Assembly: GCF_014203535.1 (NCBI RefSeq)
Contig: NZ_JACHJI010000002.1
Span: forward strand, 501,042-565,041
Source of the DNA: Streptomyces griseomycini
GTDB taxonomy: Bacteria; Actinomycetota; Actinomycetes; Streptomycetales; Streptomycetaceae
Length of the DNA stretch: 64,000 nt
Direction: 5' to 3'
The notes under the pieces: model-generated
Databases searched by the model: none
Told to the model about the DNA's origin: nothing
Seen by the model: only the letters and a program-made list of their open reading frames with translations
Translations under genes and position numbers: made by a program
Part shown: positions 15,640 to 25,839 of the stretch, piece after piece
Layout: each line of letters opens with the position of its first letter
Numbering within the stretch: the stretch's first letter is position 1

Positions 15640-16653
15640 ATGAGCGACACGGCGACTGCGACGGACCTGGACGCCAGGCTGGAGGCGCACCGGGTCGAAC
15701 TGACCGGGTACTGCTACCGGATGCTCGGCTCCTCCTTCGAGGCGGAGGACGCGGTGCAGGACACGATGATCCGCGCCTGGCGCAGCTTCGACAAGTTCGA
15801 GGGCCGCTCCAGCCTGCGCTCCTGGCTGTACCGCATCGCGACCAACGTCTGCCTGGACATGCTGACGGCCGGCAACAAGCGCGCCCGGCCGATGGACCTG
15901 ACGGAGTCCACCCCGCTCGCCCGGGCGGCCCTCTCCCCGCGTCCGGACAACACCTGGCTCGAGCCGGTGCCGGACGCGCGCGTGCTGCCCACGACGGACG
16001 ACCCGGCGGAGGCGGCGGTCGCCAAGGAGTCGGTGCGGCTCGCCTTCATGGCCGCGCTGCAGCAGCTGCCGGCCAAGCAGCGGGCGGTGCTGATCCTGCG
16101 CGAGGTGCTGGCCTGGAAGGCGAGCGAGGTCGCCGAGCTGCTCGGCACCTCGGTCGCCTCGGTCAACAGCGCGCTCCAGCGGGCCCGGGCGACGCTCGCC
16201 GAGCGGCAGCAGCCGGGCGCCGACGCGTCGGTCTCCGACCCGCTGGACGAGGAGCAGCAGAAGCTGCTCGAGCGCTACGTGGCGGCGTTCGAGGGGTACG
16301 ACATGTCGGCGCTGACCGCGCTGCTGCACGAGGACGCCGTCATGACGATGCCGCCGTTCGACCTGTGGCTGACCGGCGCCGACGACATCACGGGCTTCAT
16401 GACGACGCTGGGCGCCCCCTGCGCGGGTTCGCGGCTGGTGCCGGTCCAGGTCAACGGGCTGCCCGGGTTCGCGCAGTACAAGCCCGATCCGGAGGCCGGC
16501 GGCTTCGTCCCGTGGGCGATCCAGGTGCTGGAGATCTCAGACGACCGGATCACCGGGTTCCACTGCTTCCTGGACACCCAGCGGTGGTTCCCGCTGTTCG
16601 GGCTGCCCCTCCGTCTCGAAGCGGAGGCCGACCAGGTCGAGCAGGGCGCGTAG
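15640..16653 (+). CDS. ECF sigma factor with C-terminal SnoaL-like domain (SigG/SigX5 type)
   Basis: A 337-residue protein. Region 2 is at about residues 15-80 (TGYCYRMLGSSFEAEDAVQD, IRAWRSFDKFEGRSSLRSWL). After an extended linker, region 4 is at about 140-195 (LQQLPAKQRAVLILREVLAW, then ASEVAELLGTSVASVNSALQ). The C-terminal ~125 residues form a SnoaL/NTF2-like domain (LLERYVAAFEGYDMSALTAL through RITGFHCFLDTQRWFP). ECF factors of this type carry their own regulatory SnoaL-like domain in place of a classical anti-sigma factor. The last 117 bp overlap the STAS gene on the opposite strand. Confidence 0.88.
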   Translation: MSDTATATDLDARLEAHRVELTGYCYRMLGSSFEAEDAVQDTMIRAWRSFDKFEGRSSLRSWLYRIATNVCLDMLTAGNKRARPMDLTESTPLARAALSPRPDNTWLEPVPDARVLPTTDDPAEAAVAKESVRLAFMAALQQLPAKQRAVLILREVLAWKASEVAELLGTSVASVNSALQRARATLAERQQPGADASVSDPLDEEQQKLLERYVAAFEGYDMSALTALLHEDAVMTMPPFDLWLTGADDITGFMTTLGAPCAGSRLVPVQVNGLPGFAQYKPDPEAGGFVPWAIQVLEISDDRITGFHCFLDTQRWFPLFGLPLRLEAEADQVEQGA

Positions 16654-16926
16654 GGCCGGCGAGGGGTCGCGCAGCCGGATCCGGCCCCCGGCCCGCCGTG
16701 CCGTGAGCTGGAGCCGCGCGAGCAGGTTCACGGCGGCGAGTCCGGGTGGTCCGAGCCCGCCCACGTCACACACCACGACCGCGCCGGCCCCGCTGTCGTC
16801 CAGCAGCGCGCGCAGCGCGTCGCAGGGCCCGCTCACCTCGTTCCGGGTGACGGGTCCGTGCAGCACGAGTACGGGCGGTGTCATGGCGTCCACGACCGGT
16901 AGACCGGGCCGGGTCGCGGAACTCAT
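16537..16926 (-). CDS. STAS-domain protein (anti-sigma factor antagonist-like), antisense-overlapping
   Basis: A STAS-like protein of 129 residues (from ATG 16,926) or 115 (from ATG 16,884, MTPPVLVLHGPV). The fold is visible as an initial beta strand, GAGAVVVCDVGGLGPPGLAAVNLLARLQL where the phosphorylatable Ser/Thr position should lie, then RRAGGRIRLRDPSPALRALLDLVGL. The C-terminal ~38 residues (ending PLGVQEAVEPGDPVV) are read antisense to the end of the sigma factor gene. I recall near-identical endings in other Streptomyces STAS proteins, which argues that the overlap is real and conserved. Confidence 0.7.
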   Translation of the reverse strand: MSSATRPGLPVVDAMTPPVLVLHGPVTRNEVSGPCDALRALLDDSGAGAVVVCDVGGLGPPGLAAVNLLARLQLTARRAGGRIRLRDPSPALRALLDLVGLRFETEGQPEQREPPLGVQEAVEPGDPVV

Positions 16927-17071
16927 CGCGGGGACCGGTCCGCGCAGGTCGCGGCGGGTGCCGTGAGGATCACATTGACCGGGCGCGCCCTTCCGCGGAG
17001 GGTGGGGGCATGCGCCGAAGATCGTCTCCGCCCGCGGTGTCCGGTGCGGTCCGCCGCCGCGAGGAGTCTCC

Positions 17072-17992
17072 GTGCAGGGGGTGCTGAGCGGGTTCGCGGT
17101 GATCGCGGTCGTCATCGGCGTCGGTTACGTCCTCGGCCGCCGGGGGCACCTCGGCCGGCAGGGCAGTGAGGTCCTGACGACGCTCGCGTTCCACGTGGCG
17201 TCCCCGGCCCTGCTGTTCACCACGCTCGCCCGGGCCGACCTGTCGGTGGTCTTCTCCGGCCGGCTGCTGGTCACGGCGCTGAGCACGGCGGCGGTGGCGG
17301 GCGTCTTCGTGGCGGTGGGCGTCGTACGCCGCTGGGGCGTGGGCCGCACCACGATCGGCGCCCTGTGCGCCGGCTACGTCAACTCGGGCAACCTCGGCAT
17401 CCCGATCGCCGTGTACGTCCTGGGGGACGCCTCCCTGGTGGCGCCGGTGCTGCTGTTCCAGCTCGTCGGGGTCACCCCGGTGGCCCTGACGGTCCTCGAC
17501 CTGACCACCGCGGGTGAGAAGGGTCCGCTGTGGCGGCGGCTGCTCACGCCGTTGCGCAATCCGATCGCGGTGGGGTCGCTGGCGGGGGTGGCGGTGTCGG
17601 CGACCGGCATCACGGTCCCGGGCCCCGTCATGGACCCGGTGACGTTGATCGGCAACATGGCGGTTCCGGCCGTGCTGCTCGCGTTCGGGATCTCGCTGCG
17701 GGGCAGCACGCTCCCCCTGCGGGGCGGCGAGCGCGGCGCGGTGCTGCTCGCCGTGGCGCTGAAGTCGGTGGGCCAGCCGGTGGTGGCCTGGGCGCTGGCG
17801 GTGGGGGTCTTCGGACTGCGCGGGGCGCAGCTGCTGGACGTGGTGGTGACGTCGGCCCTGCCGGCCGCGCAGAACCTCTTCACGTACGCGAGCAGGTACC
17901 GGGTGGGCGAGACGCTGGCACGGGAGTCGATCCTGGTGTCGACGGTGCTGTCGGTGCCGGTGCTGGTGGCGGTGGCGGCGTTGCTGGGGTGA
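17072..17992 (+). CDS. AEC-family (auxin efflux carrier-like) transporter
   Basis: A 306-residue protein with about 10 hydrophobic helices in the two-halves arrangement of AEC transporters. The first half includes GYVLGRRGHLGRQGSEVL and TLAFHVASPALLF. The conserved YVNSGNLGIPIAVYVLG comes before the cytoplasmic loop, and the second half includes TALPAAQNLFTYASRY-type residues (here TSALPAAQNLFTYASRY). It is likely a carboxylate or other small-anion exporter; the substrate is unknown. GTG 17,072 is preceded by GAGGAG. Confidence 0.85.
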   Translation: MQGVLSGFAVIAVVIGVGYVLGRRGHLGRQGSEVLTTLAFHVASPALLFTTLARADLSVVFSGRLLVTALSTAAVAGVFVAVGVVRRWGVGRTTIGALCAGYVNSGNLGIPIAVYVLGDASLVAPVLLFQLVGVTPVALTVLDLTTAGEKGPLWRRLLTPLRNPIAVGSLAGVAVSATGITVPGPVMDPVTLIGNMAVPAVLLAFGISLRGSTLPLRGGERGAVLLAVALKSVGQPVVAWALAVGVFGLRGAQLLDVVVTSALPAAQNLFTYASRYRVGETLARESILVSTVLSVPVLVAVAALLG

Positions 17993-17993
17993 C

Positions 17994-18506
17994 TCAGCTC
18001 CCGGGGAACTCCGCGGTGTCGATCACGAGGTCGAAGGGGGCGGGGAGCCTGACCGGCTCGCCGAACTTCGCCGTGCTCAGGGGACGGTGGACGTCACCCT
18101 TCGGTTCGCCGTGGAGCGCCGCGGTCGGGCCTTCGGGGGCCCGGCGGTCGACGAGGAGGCACAGCGGGATGCCCGCGGCGGCGCAGGCGGCGGGGACGTG
18201 GGTGTCCGACTCCGTGTGCTCCCGTACCGGGGCCGCCACGAGGTCCGGGACGAGCATGCCCAGACGTGAGGGCACGGCGATGGCCGAAGTCTGGAGGACT
18301 TCCCAGTCCTCGGGGATCACGGAGTAGAGACGACGCTGGATGCGGGCCGCGATCACGTTGTGGCGGTACGCGGGAGCGGGTGACACGGTGATGATCCCCT
18401 CGATGATCTCCACCTTGCTGCCCTCGGGCCGTTCCGTCTCCTCCCAGAACCGGACGAGGTCGTCCCAGCTCCGGTCGGGCTCCTGGCTGACGGTGAGTGC
18501 GCTCAC
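17994..18506 (-). CDS. Uma2-family protein with internal deletion of the nuclease core
   Basis: A 170-residue protein. The N-terminal part (SKVEIIEGIITVSPAPAYRH, IPEDWEVLQTSAIAVPSRLG, LVPDLV) and the C-terminal part (GIPLCLLVDRRAPEGPTAAL, GEPKGDVHRPL, LPAPFDLVIDT) fit the Uma2/DUF820 family well. Between LVPDLV and AGIPLCLLVD one expects a strand such as LVVEITSPS plus a helix; here there are only about 20 unrelated residues. The PD-(D/E)xK catalytic strand thus appears to be missing although the frame is intact. Probably an inactive remnant or a binding-only derivative. Confidence 0.7.
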   Translation of the reverse strand: MSALTVSQEPDRSWDDLVRFWEETERPEGSKVEIIEGIITVSPAPAYRHNVIAARIQRRLYSVIPEDWEVLQTSAIAVPSRLGMLVPDLVAAPVREHTESDTHVPAACAAAGIPLCLLVDRRAPEGPTAALHGEPKGDVHRPLSTAKFGEPVRLPAPFDLVIDTAEFPGS

Positions 18507-18545
18507 GGCGGTCTCCTATGGGTGCGTCACCGGTCTCAGCATGCC

Positions 18546-18579
18546 GAACGGGACCGGTGGGGGTCCACCGGTCCCGTTC
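18546..18579 (-). terminator. Strong terminator downstream of deoA
   Basis: GAACGGGACCGGTGG (18,546-18,560) pairs perfectly with CCACCGGTCCCGTTC (18,565-18,579), giving a 15-bp stem with a 4-nt loop, 23 bp beyond the deoA stop codon on the minus strand. Confidence 0.8.
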
Positions 18580-18601
18580 ACCCGATCGGGAAAACCGCAG
18601 G

Positions 18602-19885
18602 TCAGGCGATGCGTTCCAGCACCACCGGCGACGCCGTGAAGTCCGTGCCGGGGGCGGCGAGGTCGTAGGAGCCCTCGATCGCCTGCAGGGCGTACTCGAA
18701 GCGGTCGGGCGTGTCCGTGTGGAGGGTCAGGAGGGGCTGGCCCTCGGTCACCGTGTCGCCGGGCTTGGCGTGGAGCTCCACGCCCGCGCCCGCCTGCACC
18801 GGGTCCTCCTTGCGGGCGCGGCCCGCGCCGAGGCGCCAGGCGGCGACGCCGATGCCGTAGGCGTCCAGGCGGGTCAGGACGCCGGAGGACGGGGCCTTCA
18901 CCACGTGCTGCTCGCGGGCCACCGGCAGCTCGGCGTCCGGGTCGCCGCCCTGGGCGGTGATCATGCGGCGCCAGACGTCCATCGCGGAGCCGTCGGCCAG
19001 GGCCTTCGCCGGGTCGGCGTCCCTGAGGCCGGCCGCGTCGAGCATCTCGCGGGCCAGGGCGAGGGTCAGTTCGACGACGTCCGCCGGGCCGCCGCCCGCG
19101 AGGACCTCGACCGACTCGCGGACCTCGAGCGCGTTGCCCGCGGTCAGGCCGAGCGGGGTCGCCATGTCGGTCAGCAGGGCGACCGTCCTCACGCCGTGGT
19201 CGGTGCCCAGGCCGACCATCGTGCGCGCCAGCTCGCGGGCGTCCTCGATGGTCTTCATGAAGGCGCCGGTGCCGACCTTGACGTCCAGGACCAGGGAGCC
19301 GGTGCCCTCGGCGATCTTCTTCGACATGATCGAGGAGGCGATGAGCGGGATCGCCTCCACCGTGCCGGTCACGTCGCGCAGGGCGTAGAGCTTCTTGTCG
19401 GCGGGGGCGAGTCCGTCGCCCGCCGCGCAGATCACCGCGCCGGTGGTGTCCAGGACGTCCAGCATCTCCTCGTTGGAGAGCAGGGCGCGCCAGCCGGGGA
19501 TCGACTCCAGCTTGTCGAGGGTGCCGCCGGTGTGGCCGAGGCCGCGGCCGGAGAGCTGGGGGACGGCCGCGCCGCAGGCCGCGACCAGCGGGGCCAGCGG
19601 GAGGGTGATCTTGTCGCCGACGCCACCGGTGGAGTGCTTGTCGGCGGTGGGGCGGGACAGGGACGAGAAGTCCATGCGCTCGCCGGAGGCGATCATCGCG
19701 GCCGTCCAGCGGGCGATCTCGCTCCGGTTCATGCCGTTGAGGAGGATCGCCATGGCGAGGGCCGACATCTGCTCGTCGGCCACCTCCCCGCGGGTGTACG
19801 CGTCGATGACCCAGTCGATCTGCTCGTCGCTGAGTTCGCCGCGGTCCCGCTTGGTGCGGATGACGGAGATGGCGTCCATGGCCAT
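18602..19885 (-). CDS. deoA: Thymidine phosphorylase
   Basis: A 427-residue pyrimidine-nucleoside phosphorylase that converts thymidine/deoxyuridine plus phosphate to base plus deoxyribose-1-phosphate. Signature residues are visible: the MSALAMAILLNGM helix, DKHSTGGVGDKITLPLAPL (phosphate binding), SGRGLGHTGGTLDKLE (the family signature) and KKIAEGTGSLVLDVKVGTGAFM. ATG 19,885 is chosen because GGAAGGA precedes it at a good distance; ATG 19,879 is the alternative. It is the last gene of the ABC transporter-cdd-deoA operon and ends in a strong terminator. Confidence 0.94.
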   Translation of the reverse strand: MAMDAISVIRTKRDRGELSDEQIDWVIDAYTRGEVADEQMSALAMAILLNGMNRSEIARWTAAMIASGERMDFSSLSRPTADKHSTGGVGDKITLPLAPLVAACGAAVPQLSGRGLGHTGGTLDKLESIPGWRALLSNEEMLDVLDTTGAVICAAGDGLAPADKKLYALRDVTGTVEAIPLIASSIMSKKIAEGTGSLVLDVKVGTGAFMKTIEDARELARTMVGLGTDHGVRTVALLTDMATPLGLTAGNALEVRESVEVLAGGGPADVVELTLALAREMLDAAGLRDADPAKALADGSAMDVWRRMITAQGGDPDAELPVAREQHVVKAPSSGVLTRLDAYGIGVAAWRLGAGRARKEDPVQAGAGVELHAKPGDTVTEGQPLLTLHTDTPDRFEYALQAIEGSYDLAAPGTDFTASPVVLERIA

Positions 19886-19928
19886 GGGTGGCGTTCCTTC
19901 CGGGGTGCGAAGGGCGGTGCGAAGGGGG

Positions 19929-19972
19929 CGGCCCCTCCGGTCGACGGTGTCGGCAGTCGCTCGGAGGGGCCG
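19929..19972 (-). promoter_or_regulatory. Intra-operon hairpin between cdd and deoA
   Basis: CGGCCCCTCCG (19,929-19,939) pairs with CGGAGGGGCCG (19,962-19,972), an 11-bp stem with a 22-nt loop in the 95-bp gap between cdd and deoA. It may reduce read-through or stabilise the upstream transcript, lowering deoA expression relative to the transporter. Confidence 0.45.
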
Positions 19973-19980
19973 CACGGGGG

Positions 19981-20394
19981 TCACTTGGTGAGGTGCTGCG
20001 GGCCGAAGGCCTGGGGCAGCATCTCCGACAGCGGCAGGATCCCCTCGGGGGTCTCCAGCAGCAGTCCGGGCCCGCCGAACTCGTACAGCAGCTGGCGGCA
20101 GCGGCCGCACGGGACGAGGATCTCGCCGTCGCCGTCCACGCAGGTGAAGTGCGTGAGGCGGCCGCCCCCGGTGCGGTGCAGCTCCGAGACCATCCCGCAC
20201 TCGGCGCACAGGCCGAGCCCGTAGCTGGCGTTCTCGACGTTGCAGCCGGAGACCGTGCGCCCGTCGTCGACCAGGGCGGCGACGCCGACCGGGTACCCCG
20301 AGTAGGGGACGTAGGCGTGGGTCATGGCCTCCCGGGCGAGTGCGCGCAGCGCCTCCCAGTCGACGTCGGCCGCGGCGGCCTCGGGCGGGGTCAC
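19981..20394 (-). CDS. cdd: Cytidine deaminase
   Basis: A 137-residue enzyme of the small tetrameric type that deaminates (deoxy)cytidine to (deoxy)uridine. The zinc motifs are clear: NVENASYGLGLCAECGMV, with the zinc Cys and catalytic Glu, and ILVPCGRCRQLLYEF, with the second pair of zinc Cys. It begins at GTG 20,394, overlapping the stop codon of the upstream permease by 4 bp, so it is translationally coupled to the transporter. Confidence 0.93.
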   Translation of the reverse strand: MTPPEAAAADVDWEALRALAREAMTHAYVPYSGYPVGVAALVDDGRTVSGCNVENASYGLGLCAECGMVSELHRTGGGRLTHFTCVDGDGEILVPCGRCRQLLYEFGGPGLLLETPEGILPLSEMLPQAFGPQHLTK

Positions 20395-21665
20395 TTGCCC
20401 TGCCCCTTCCGGTACGGCATGCCGTCCGCCTTCGGCATCCGCAGCCGCTGCGCGGACAGGGCGAGGACGACGAGGGTGATGACGTACGGCGTGGCGGAGA
20501 CGACCTGGTTGGGGACCTCGTTGGTGCCGGCGTACCAGGCGAAGACGAGGGCGCCGACGATCAGGGTGATCACCGCGTGGAGGTACTTCTTGCGGACGGC
20601 CAGCCAGATCGCGCCGATGACCAGCAGCAGCGCGCCGAGCAGCAGCAGGGCGTGCACGTTGGTGGAGCCGCCGCGCAGGTTGAGGCTGTCGGTGTAGCCG
20701 AAGAGGCCGGCGCCGATGGCGAGGCCGCCCGGCATCCAGTTGCCGAAGATCATCGCGGCGAGGCCGATGTAGCCGCGGCCGCTGGTCTGGCCCTCCAGGT
20801 AGAAGGGGTTGGCCACGATGGACAGGAAGACACCGCCGAGGCCGGCCAGGGCACCGGAGATGATCACGGCGAGGTACTTGTACTTGTAGACGTTGACGCC
20901 GAGGGACTCGGCGGCCACCGGGTTCTCGCCGCAGGAGCGCAGTCGCAGGCCGAACGGGGTGCGCCACAGGATCCACCAGGTGGCGGGGACGAGCGCGACG
21001 GCGATCAGGGTCAGCCAGGAGACGTCGGTGACCAGTCCGCCGAGCAGGCCGGCGACGTCGGAGACGAAGAACCAGCCCCTGTCGTTGAGGTCGCTCAGCC
21101 AGTCGGACAGTCCGGGCACGGTGAAGTGGCCGAGGGAGTCGACCGCCGGGGACTGCTTGGCGGAGCCGCCCTGGTGGCCCTCGAAGGCCAGCGGGGCGAG
21201 GTAGCGGGTGGCGCCGAGGGCCAGGATGTTGATGGCCACACCGGAGACGATGTGGTTGACGTTGAAGGTGACGGTGACGATCGCGTGCAGCAGACCGCCG
21301 AGCGCGCCGCCGACGAGGCCGACCAGGACGCCGGTCCACGGACCCCACTGGAATCCGGCCCAGGCACCGAACCAGGTGCCCAGGATCATCATGCCCTCGA
21401 GGCCGATGTTGACGACGCCCGCGCGTTCGGCCCACAGGCCGCCGAGGCCGGCGAGGCCGATCGGGACGGCGAGCTGGAGGGCGGTGGACATCTGGCTGAC
21501 GTTGGTGATGCCGTTGGCACCGGTGATGAGGCGGACGAGCGAGGTCAGTGCCAGGGCTCCGGCGATGACCAGGAGCAGTACGGGCCACGACATGCGGCGG
21601 CCGGCCTTCGGTGCGTGCTCCAGCGACGGCTGGTTGACGTCGGTCGCTGTGGTCGGTGCGGTCAT
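20391..21665 (-). CDS. Nucleoside ABC transporter permease (second subunit)
   Basis: A 424-residue membrane protein with about 10 helices in the BPD_transp_2 (branched-chain/sugar-type) permease family. Family landmarks are WAERAGVVNIGLEGMM and the cytoplasmic RSCGENPVAAESLGVNVYKYK, followed by SGALAGLGGVFLS. It pairs with the other permease, the double-headed ATPase and the BMP lipoproteins to import nucleosides. The ATG overlaps the upstream permease stop (ATGA), and its stop overlaps cdd. Confidence 0.9.
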   Translation of the reverse strand: MTAPTTATDVNQPSLEHAPKAGRRMSWPVLLLVIAGALALTSLVRLITGANGITNVSQMSTALQLAVPIGLAGLGGLWAERAGVVNIGLEGMMILGTWFGAWAGFQWGPWTGVLVGLVGGALGGLLHAIVTVTFNVNHIVSGVAINILALGATRYLAPLAFEGHQGGSAKQSPAVDSLGHFTVPGLSDWLSDLNDRGWFFVSDVAGLLGGLVTDVSWLTLIAVALVPATWWILWRTPFGLRLRSCGENPVAAESLGVNVYKYKYLAVIISGALAGLGGVFLSIVANPFYLEGQTSGRGYIGLAAMIFGNWMPGGLAIGAGLFGYTDSLNLRGGSTNVHALLLLGALLLVIGAIWLAVRKKYLHAVITLIVGALVFAWYAGTNEVPNQVVSATPYVITLVVLALSAQRLRMPKADGMPYRKGQGK

Positions 21666-22785
21666 CGGCCGGCCACCTCCTTCGTGGTGTTGTTGTCGGC
21701 GCCCAGGACGTGACCCGCGGCGAGCTCCGCGCCGACCCGGCGCTGCTGGCGGCGCAGGCCCCACTCGCGGACGGCCTCGTAGGAGACGACGACCGAGAGG
21801 ACGATCAGGCCCTGCATGATGACCGCGATCTCCTTGTCGTAGCCGTGGAAGTCCAGCTCGGGCGAGGCCTTGTCGAGCCAGGCCCACAGCAGGGCGGCGA
21901 AGGCGATGCCGACGGGGCTGTTGCGGCCCAGCAGGGCGATGCCGATGCCGAGGAAGCCGATGCCGGTGGGGAAGTTGAGGTTGTAGGTGTGGGAGTCGCC
22001 GAGCAGGATCGGCAGGCCCGCGAGACCGGCGATGGCGCCGGAGAGCAGCATGGCGGTGAGCACCATGCGCTTGGGGTCGACACCGCTGGCGGAGGCGGCG
22101 GACTCCGAGGCGCCGGAGGCGCGCAGGTCGAAGCCGAAGCGGGTGCGGTTGAGGACGACCCAGTAGCCGATGCCGAGCAGGACGGCGAGGATCACCAGGC
22201 CGTAGACCTCGCCGGCCGCGCCCATGTCGATGCCGGGGACCCAGCCGGACTCGTGCATCTCGCCGGTGGTGTTGTTGTTGCCGATCTTGACGCCGAAGAC
22301 GTCCGGCTTCCACATGTAGACGATGAGCGAGGTGGCGATCGCGTTGAGCATGATCGTCGCGACGACCTCGCTGACGCCGCGGGTGACCTTGAGGACACCG
22401 GCGACGCCGGCCCAGAAGGCGCCGGTGAACACGGCGGTGAGGAGCAGCAGCGGGATCTGCAGGGCGGCCGGCAGGTCGGCGTGGGCGCCGACGACGGCGG
22501 CCATGAAGGCGCCGAGCTGGTACTGGCCGTCGACGCCGATGTTGAACAGGTTCATCCGGAAGCCGATGGCCACCGCGAGGGCCGCGATGTAGTACATCGA
22601 GGCCTGGTTGATGATCAGGACCTGGATGTCGGAGAACCCGGCCTGCTCGAACATCAGGGCGAACGGCTCGACGGGGTTCTTGCCGGAGGCGATCAGCACG
22701 ATCGCGCTCAGCACGAAGGCCACGGCGAGCGCGATGACCGGCCCGGCCACCGCGAGGAGCACGCGCTCCTTGTCGAACTTCTTCA

Positions 22786-22786
<1 letters not shown>
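21662..22786 (-). CDS. Nucleoside ABC transporter permease (first subunit)
   Basis: A 374-residue membrane protein of the same permease superfamily as the downstream gene. Landmarks are the N-terminal helix after MKKFDKERVLLAVAG, FRMNLFNIGVDGQYQLGAFM, and DLRASGASESAASASGVDPK followed by LLSGAIAGLAGLPILLG. Its start overlaps the ATPase stop by one base and its stop overlaps the second permease by 4 bp, giving a tightly coupled four-gene transporter/cdd unit. Confidence 0.9.
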
Positions 22787-24363
<1,577 letters not shown>

Positions 24364-24439
24364 CGATTCGCTGACCGCCGCTCCGGCCGGAGGGCTGCTG
24401 GACGCGTTGATGGCGCACTCTCCTGGGGACGGGGGTCGT

Positions 24440-24451
24440 CTACGCGCGTAG
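24440..24451. promoter_or_regulatory. Nucleoside-regulon operator at the ABC transporter operon
   Basis: A perfect palindrome CTACGCGCGTAG, 28 bp upstream of the likely ATC start and about 76 bp upstream of GTG 24,363. Same 12-mer as at deoC and add. Confidence 0.65.
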
Positions 24452-24488
24452 CGCCCCTACGGCATACAAAGGGGTGGCGCACCACACC

Positions 24489-24525
24489 GACGGGGTACGG
24501 GGAGCCGGGCTCCCCGTACCCCGTC
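24489..24525 (-). terminator. Very strong terminator downstream of the first BMP lipoprotein gene
   Basis: GACGGGGTACGGGGAGC (24,489-24,505) and GCTCCCCGTACCCCGTC (24,509-24,525) form a perfect 17-bp stem with a 3-nt loop. It separates the lipoprotein gene from the transporter operon, so the latter depends on its own promoter. Confidence 0.85.
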
Positions 24526-24577
24526 GAGCGGACGCGACCCCGCGGTTACCTGCTGCTCAGGGTCGTTCAGGGGTGTC

Positions 24578-25627
24578 TCAGCTCGACTTGACCTTGATCT
24601 CGCCGCTGATGATCTTCTCCTTGGCCGTCTCGATGGCTTCCTGGAGTTCGGCGTCGTCCGCGAACTTCGGGTTGGAGTTCGACAGGCTCACCTCACCCGT
24701 CTTCAGATCGCCCTTGACGATACCGGTCGTGGGCTTGCCGGCCTCGACCGACTTCGCCAGGTTGTACACCGCCTTGGCGACGTCCTTCATCGCCGAGGTC
24801 AGGATGGAGTCCTTGTACTTGGCGAGGGCTTCCTGCTGGTACTGGTCGGAGTCGACGCCGATCGCCCACACCTTGTTGGCGGCGGCGGCCTCGATGACGC
24901 CCTGACCGGACAGACCGGCGGCCGCGTAGACGACGTCGGCCTTCTTCTCGATCTGGCCCTCGGCGGCGGACTTGCCCTTGTCCGGGCTGGAGAAGCCGCC
25001 CTCCTCCGCGGTCTGGGTCAGGAACTGCGAGAGGACCTTGACCTTGGGGTCGGTGTCCTTGACGCCCTGCTCGAAGCCCGCGCGGAACTTGTGGATCAGC
25101 GGGATGTTCACGCCGCCCACGAAGCCGACGACGCCGGTCTCGGTGGTCTCGGCGGCGGCGACGCCGGCCAGGTACGAGGCCTCCTCCTCGGAGAAGACCA
25201 GGTCGGCCACGTTGTCGGCCTCGACCGTGGCGTCGTCGACGATGCCGAAGGTGGTGTCCGGGAACTTCTCGGCGGCGCCCTTCACGGCGGAGGCGTAGGC
25301 GTAGCCGACGCCGACGACCGGGTTGTAGCCCTGCTTCGCCAGCGAGACCAGGCGCTGCTCCTTGTCGGCGTCGGTCTCGCCGTCGGTGGGCTCGACGTCG
25401 GCCGTCTCGTAGCCGAACTCCTTCTCCGCCTTCTCCAGACCCGCGTACGCGGCGTCGTTGAAGGACTGGTCACCCTTGCCGCCGACGTCGTACGCGATGG
25501 CGAGGCCCTTGTCGCCCTTGGACTCCGAGGACGAGCTTTCGGACGAGGTGCTGCCGCAGGCGGAGAGGGCGAGGGCCAGGGAGGCGGTCGCTGCGCCTGC
25601 GACCGTGATCCGGGAAATCCGGCGCAT
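24578..25627 (-). CDS. BMP-family nucleoside-binding lipoprotein (copy 1)
   Basis: A 349-residue lipoprotein: signal peptide MRRISRITVAGAATASLALA, lipobox LSAC (Cys about 24), a Ser/Glu-rich linker, then a Bmp/Med (PnrA-type) substrate-binding domain starting GLAIAYDVGGKGDQSFND. The family pattern continues with EEASYLAGVAAA, GFVGGVNIPLIHKFRAGFEQG and AAAGLSGQGVIEAA. Such proteins deliver purine/pyrimidine nucleosides to ABC transporters. AGGAG precedes ATG 25,627. It has its own promoter with a palindrome and its own terminator. Confidence 0.92.
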   Translation of the reverse strand: MRRISRITVAGAATASLALALSACGSTSSESSSSESKGDKGLAIAYDVGGKGDQSFNDAAYAGLEKAEKEFGYETADVEPTDGETDADKEQRLVSLAKQGYNPVVGVGYAYASAVKGAAEKFPDTTFGIVDDATVEADNVADLVFSEEEASYLAGVAAAETTETGVVGFVGGVNIPLIHKFRAGFEQGVKDTDPKVKVLSQFLTQTAEEGGFSSPDKGKSAAEGQIEKKADVVYAAAGLSGQGVIEAAAANKVWAIGVDSDQYQQEALAKYKDSILTSAMKDVAKAVYNLAKSVEAGKPTTGIVKGDLKTGEVSLSNSNPKFADDAELQEAIETAKEKIISGEIKVKSS

Positions 25628-25687
25628 GAGTGGTGCTCCTAGTCGTACAAGCGCCGGACGGTTCAGCTACGGCGCTGGCTTCGCCGC

Positions 25688-25716
25688 AGATTAACGCGCG
25701 TAGACCTGCCTGAAAA
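25688..25716 (-). promoter_or_regulatory. Promoter and operator of BMP gene 1
   Basis: On the minus strand a -35-like TTTTCA (25,716-25,711) and a -10-like TAATCT (25,693-25,688) are separated by 17 bp. The spacer contains CTACGCGCGTTA (25,703-25,692), the nucleoside palindrome with one arm varied. Confidence 0.6.
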
Positions 25717-25839
25717 CCCCTTCTGTCCACCTTGTTATCCGGCCGTGCCCAAGCTCACCCGAAGCCCTGGTCAAGGCGTTGCCGATCGCGAAGGCGGGGT
25801 GGCGGTGGGTGACCTGGACGCGACCGGGCGCGGGCACGG

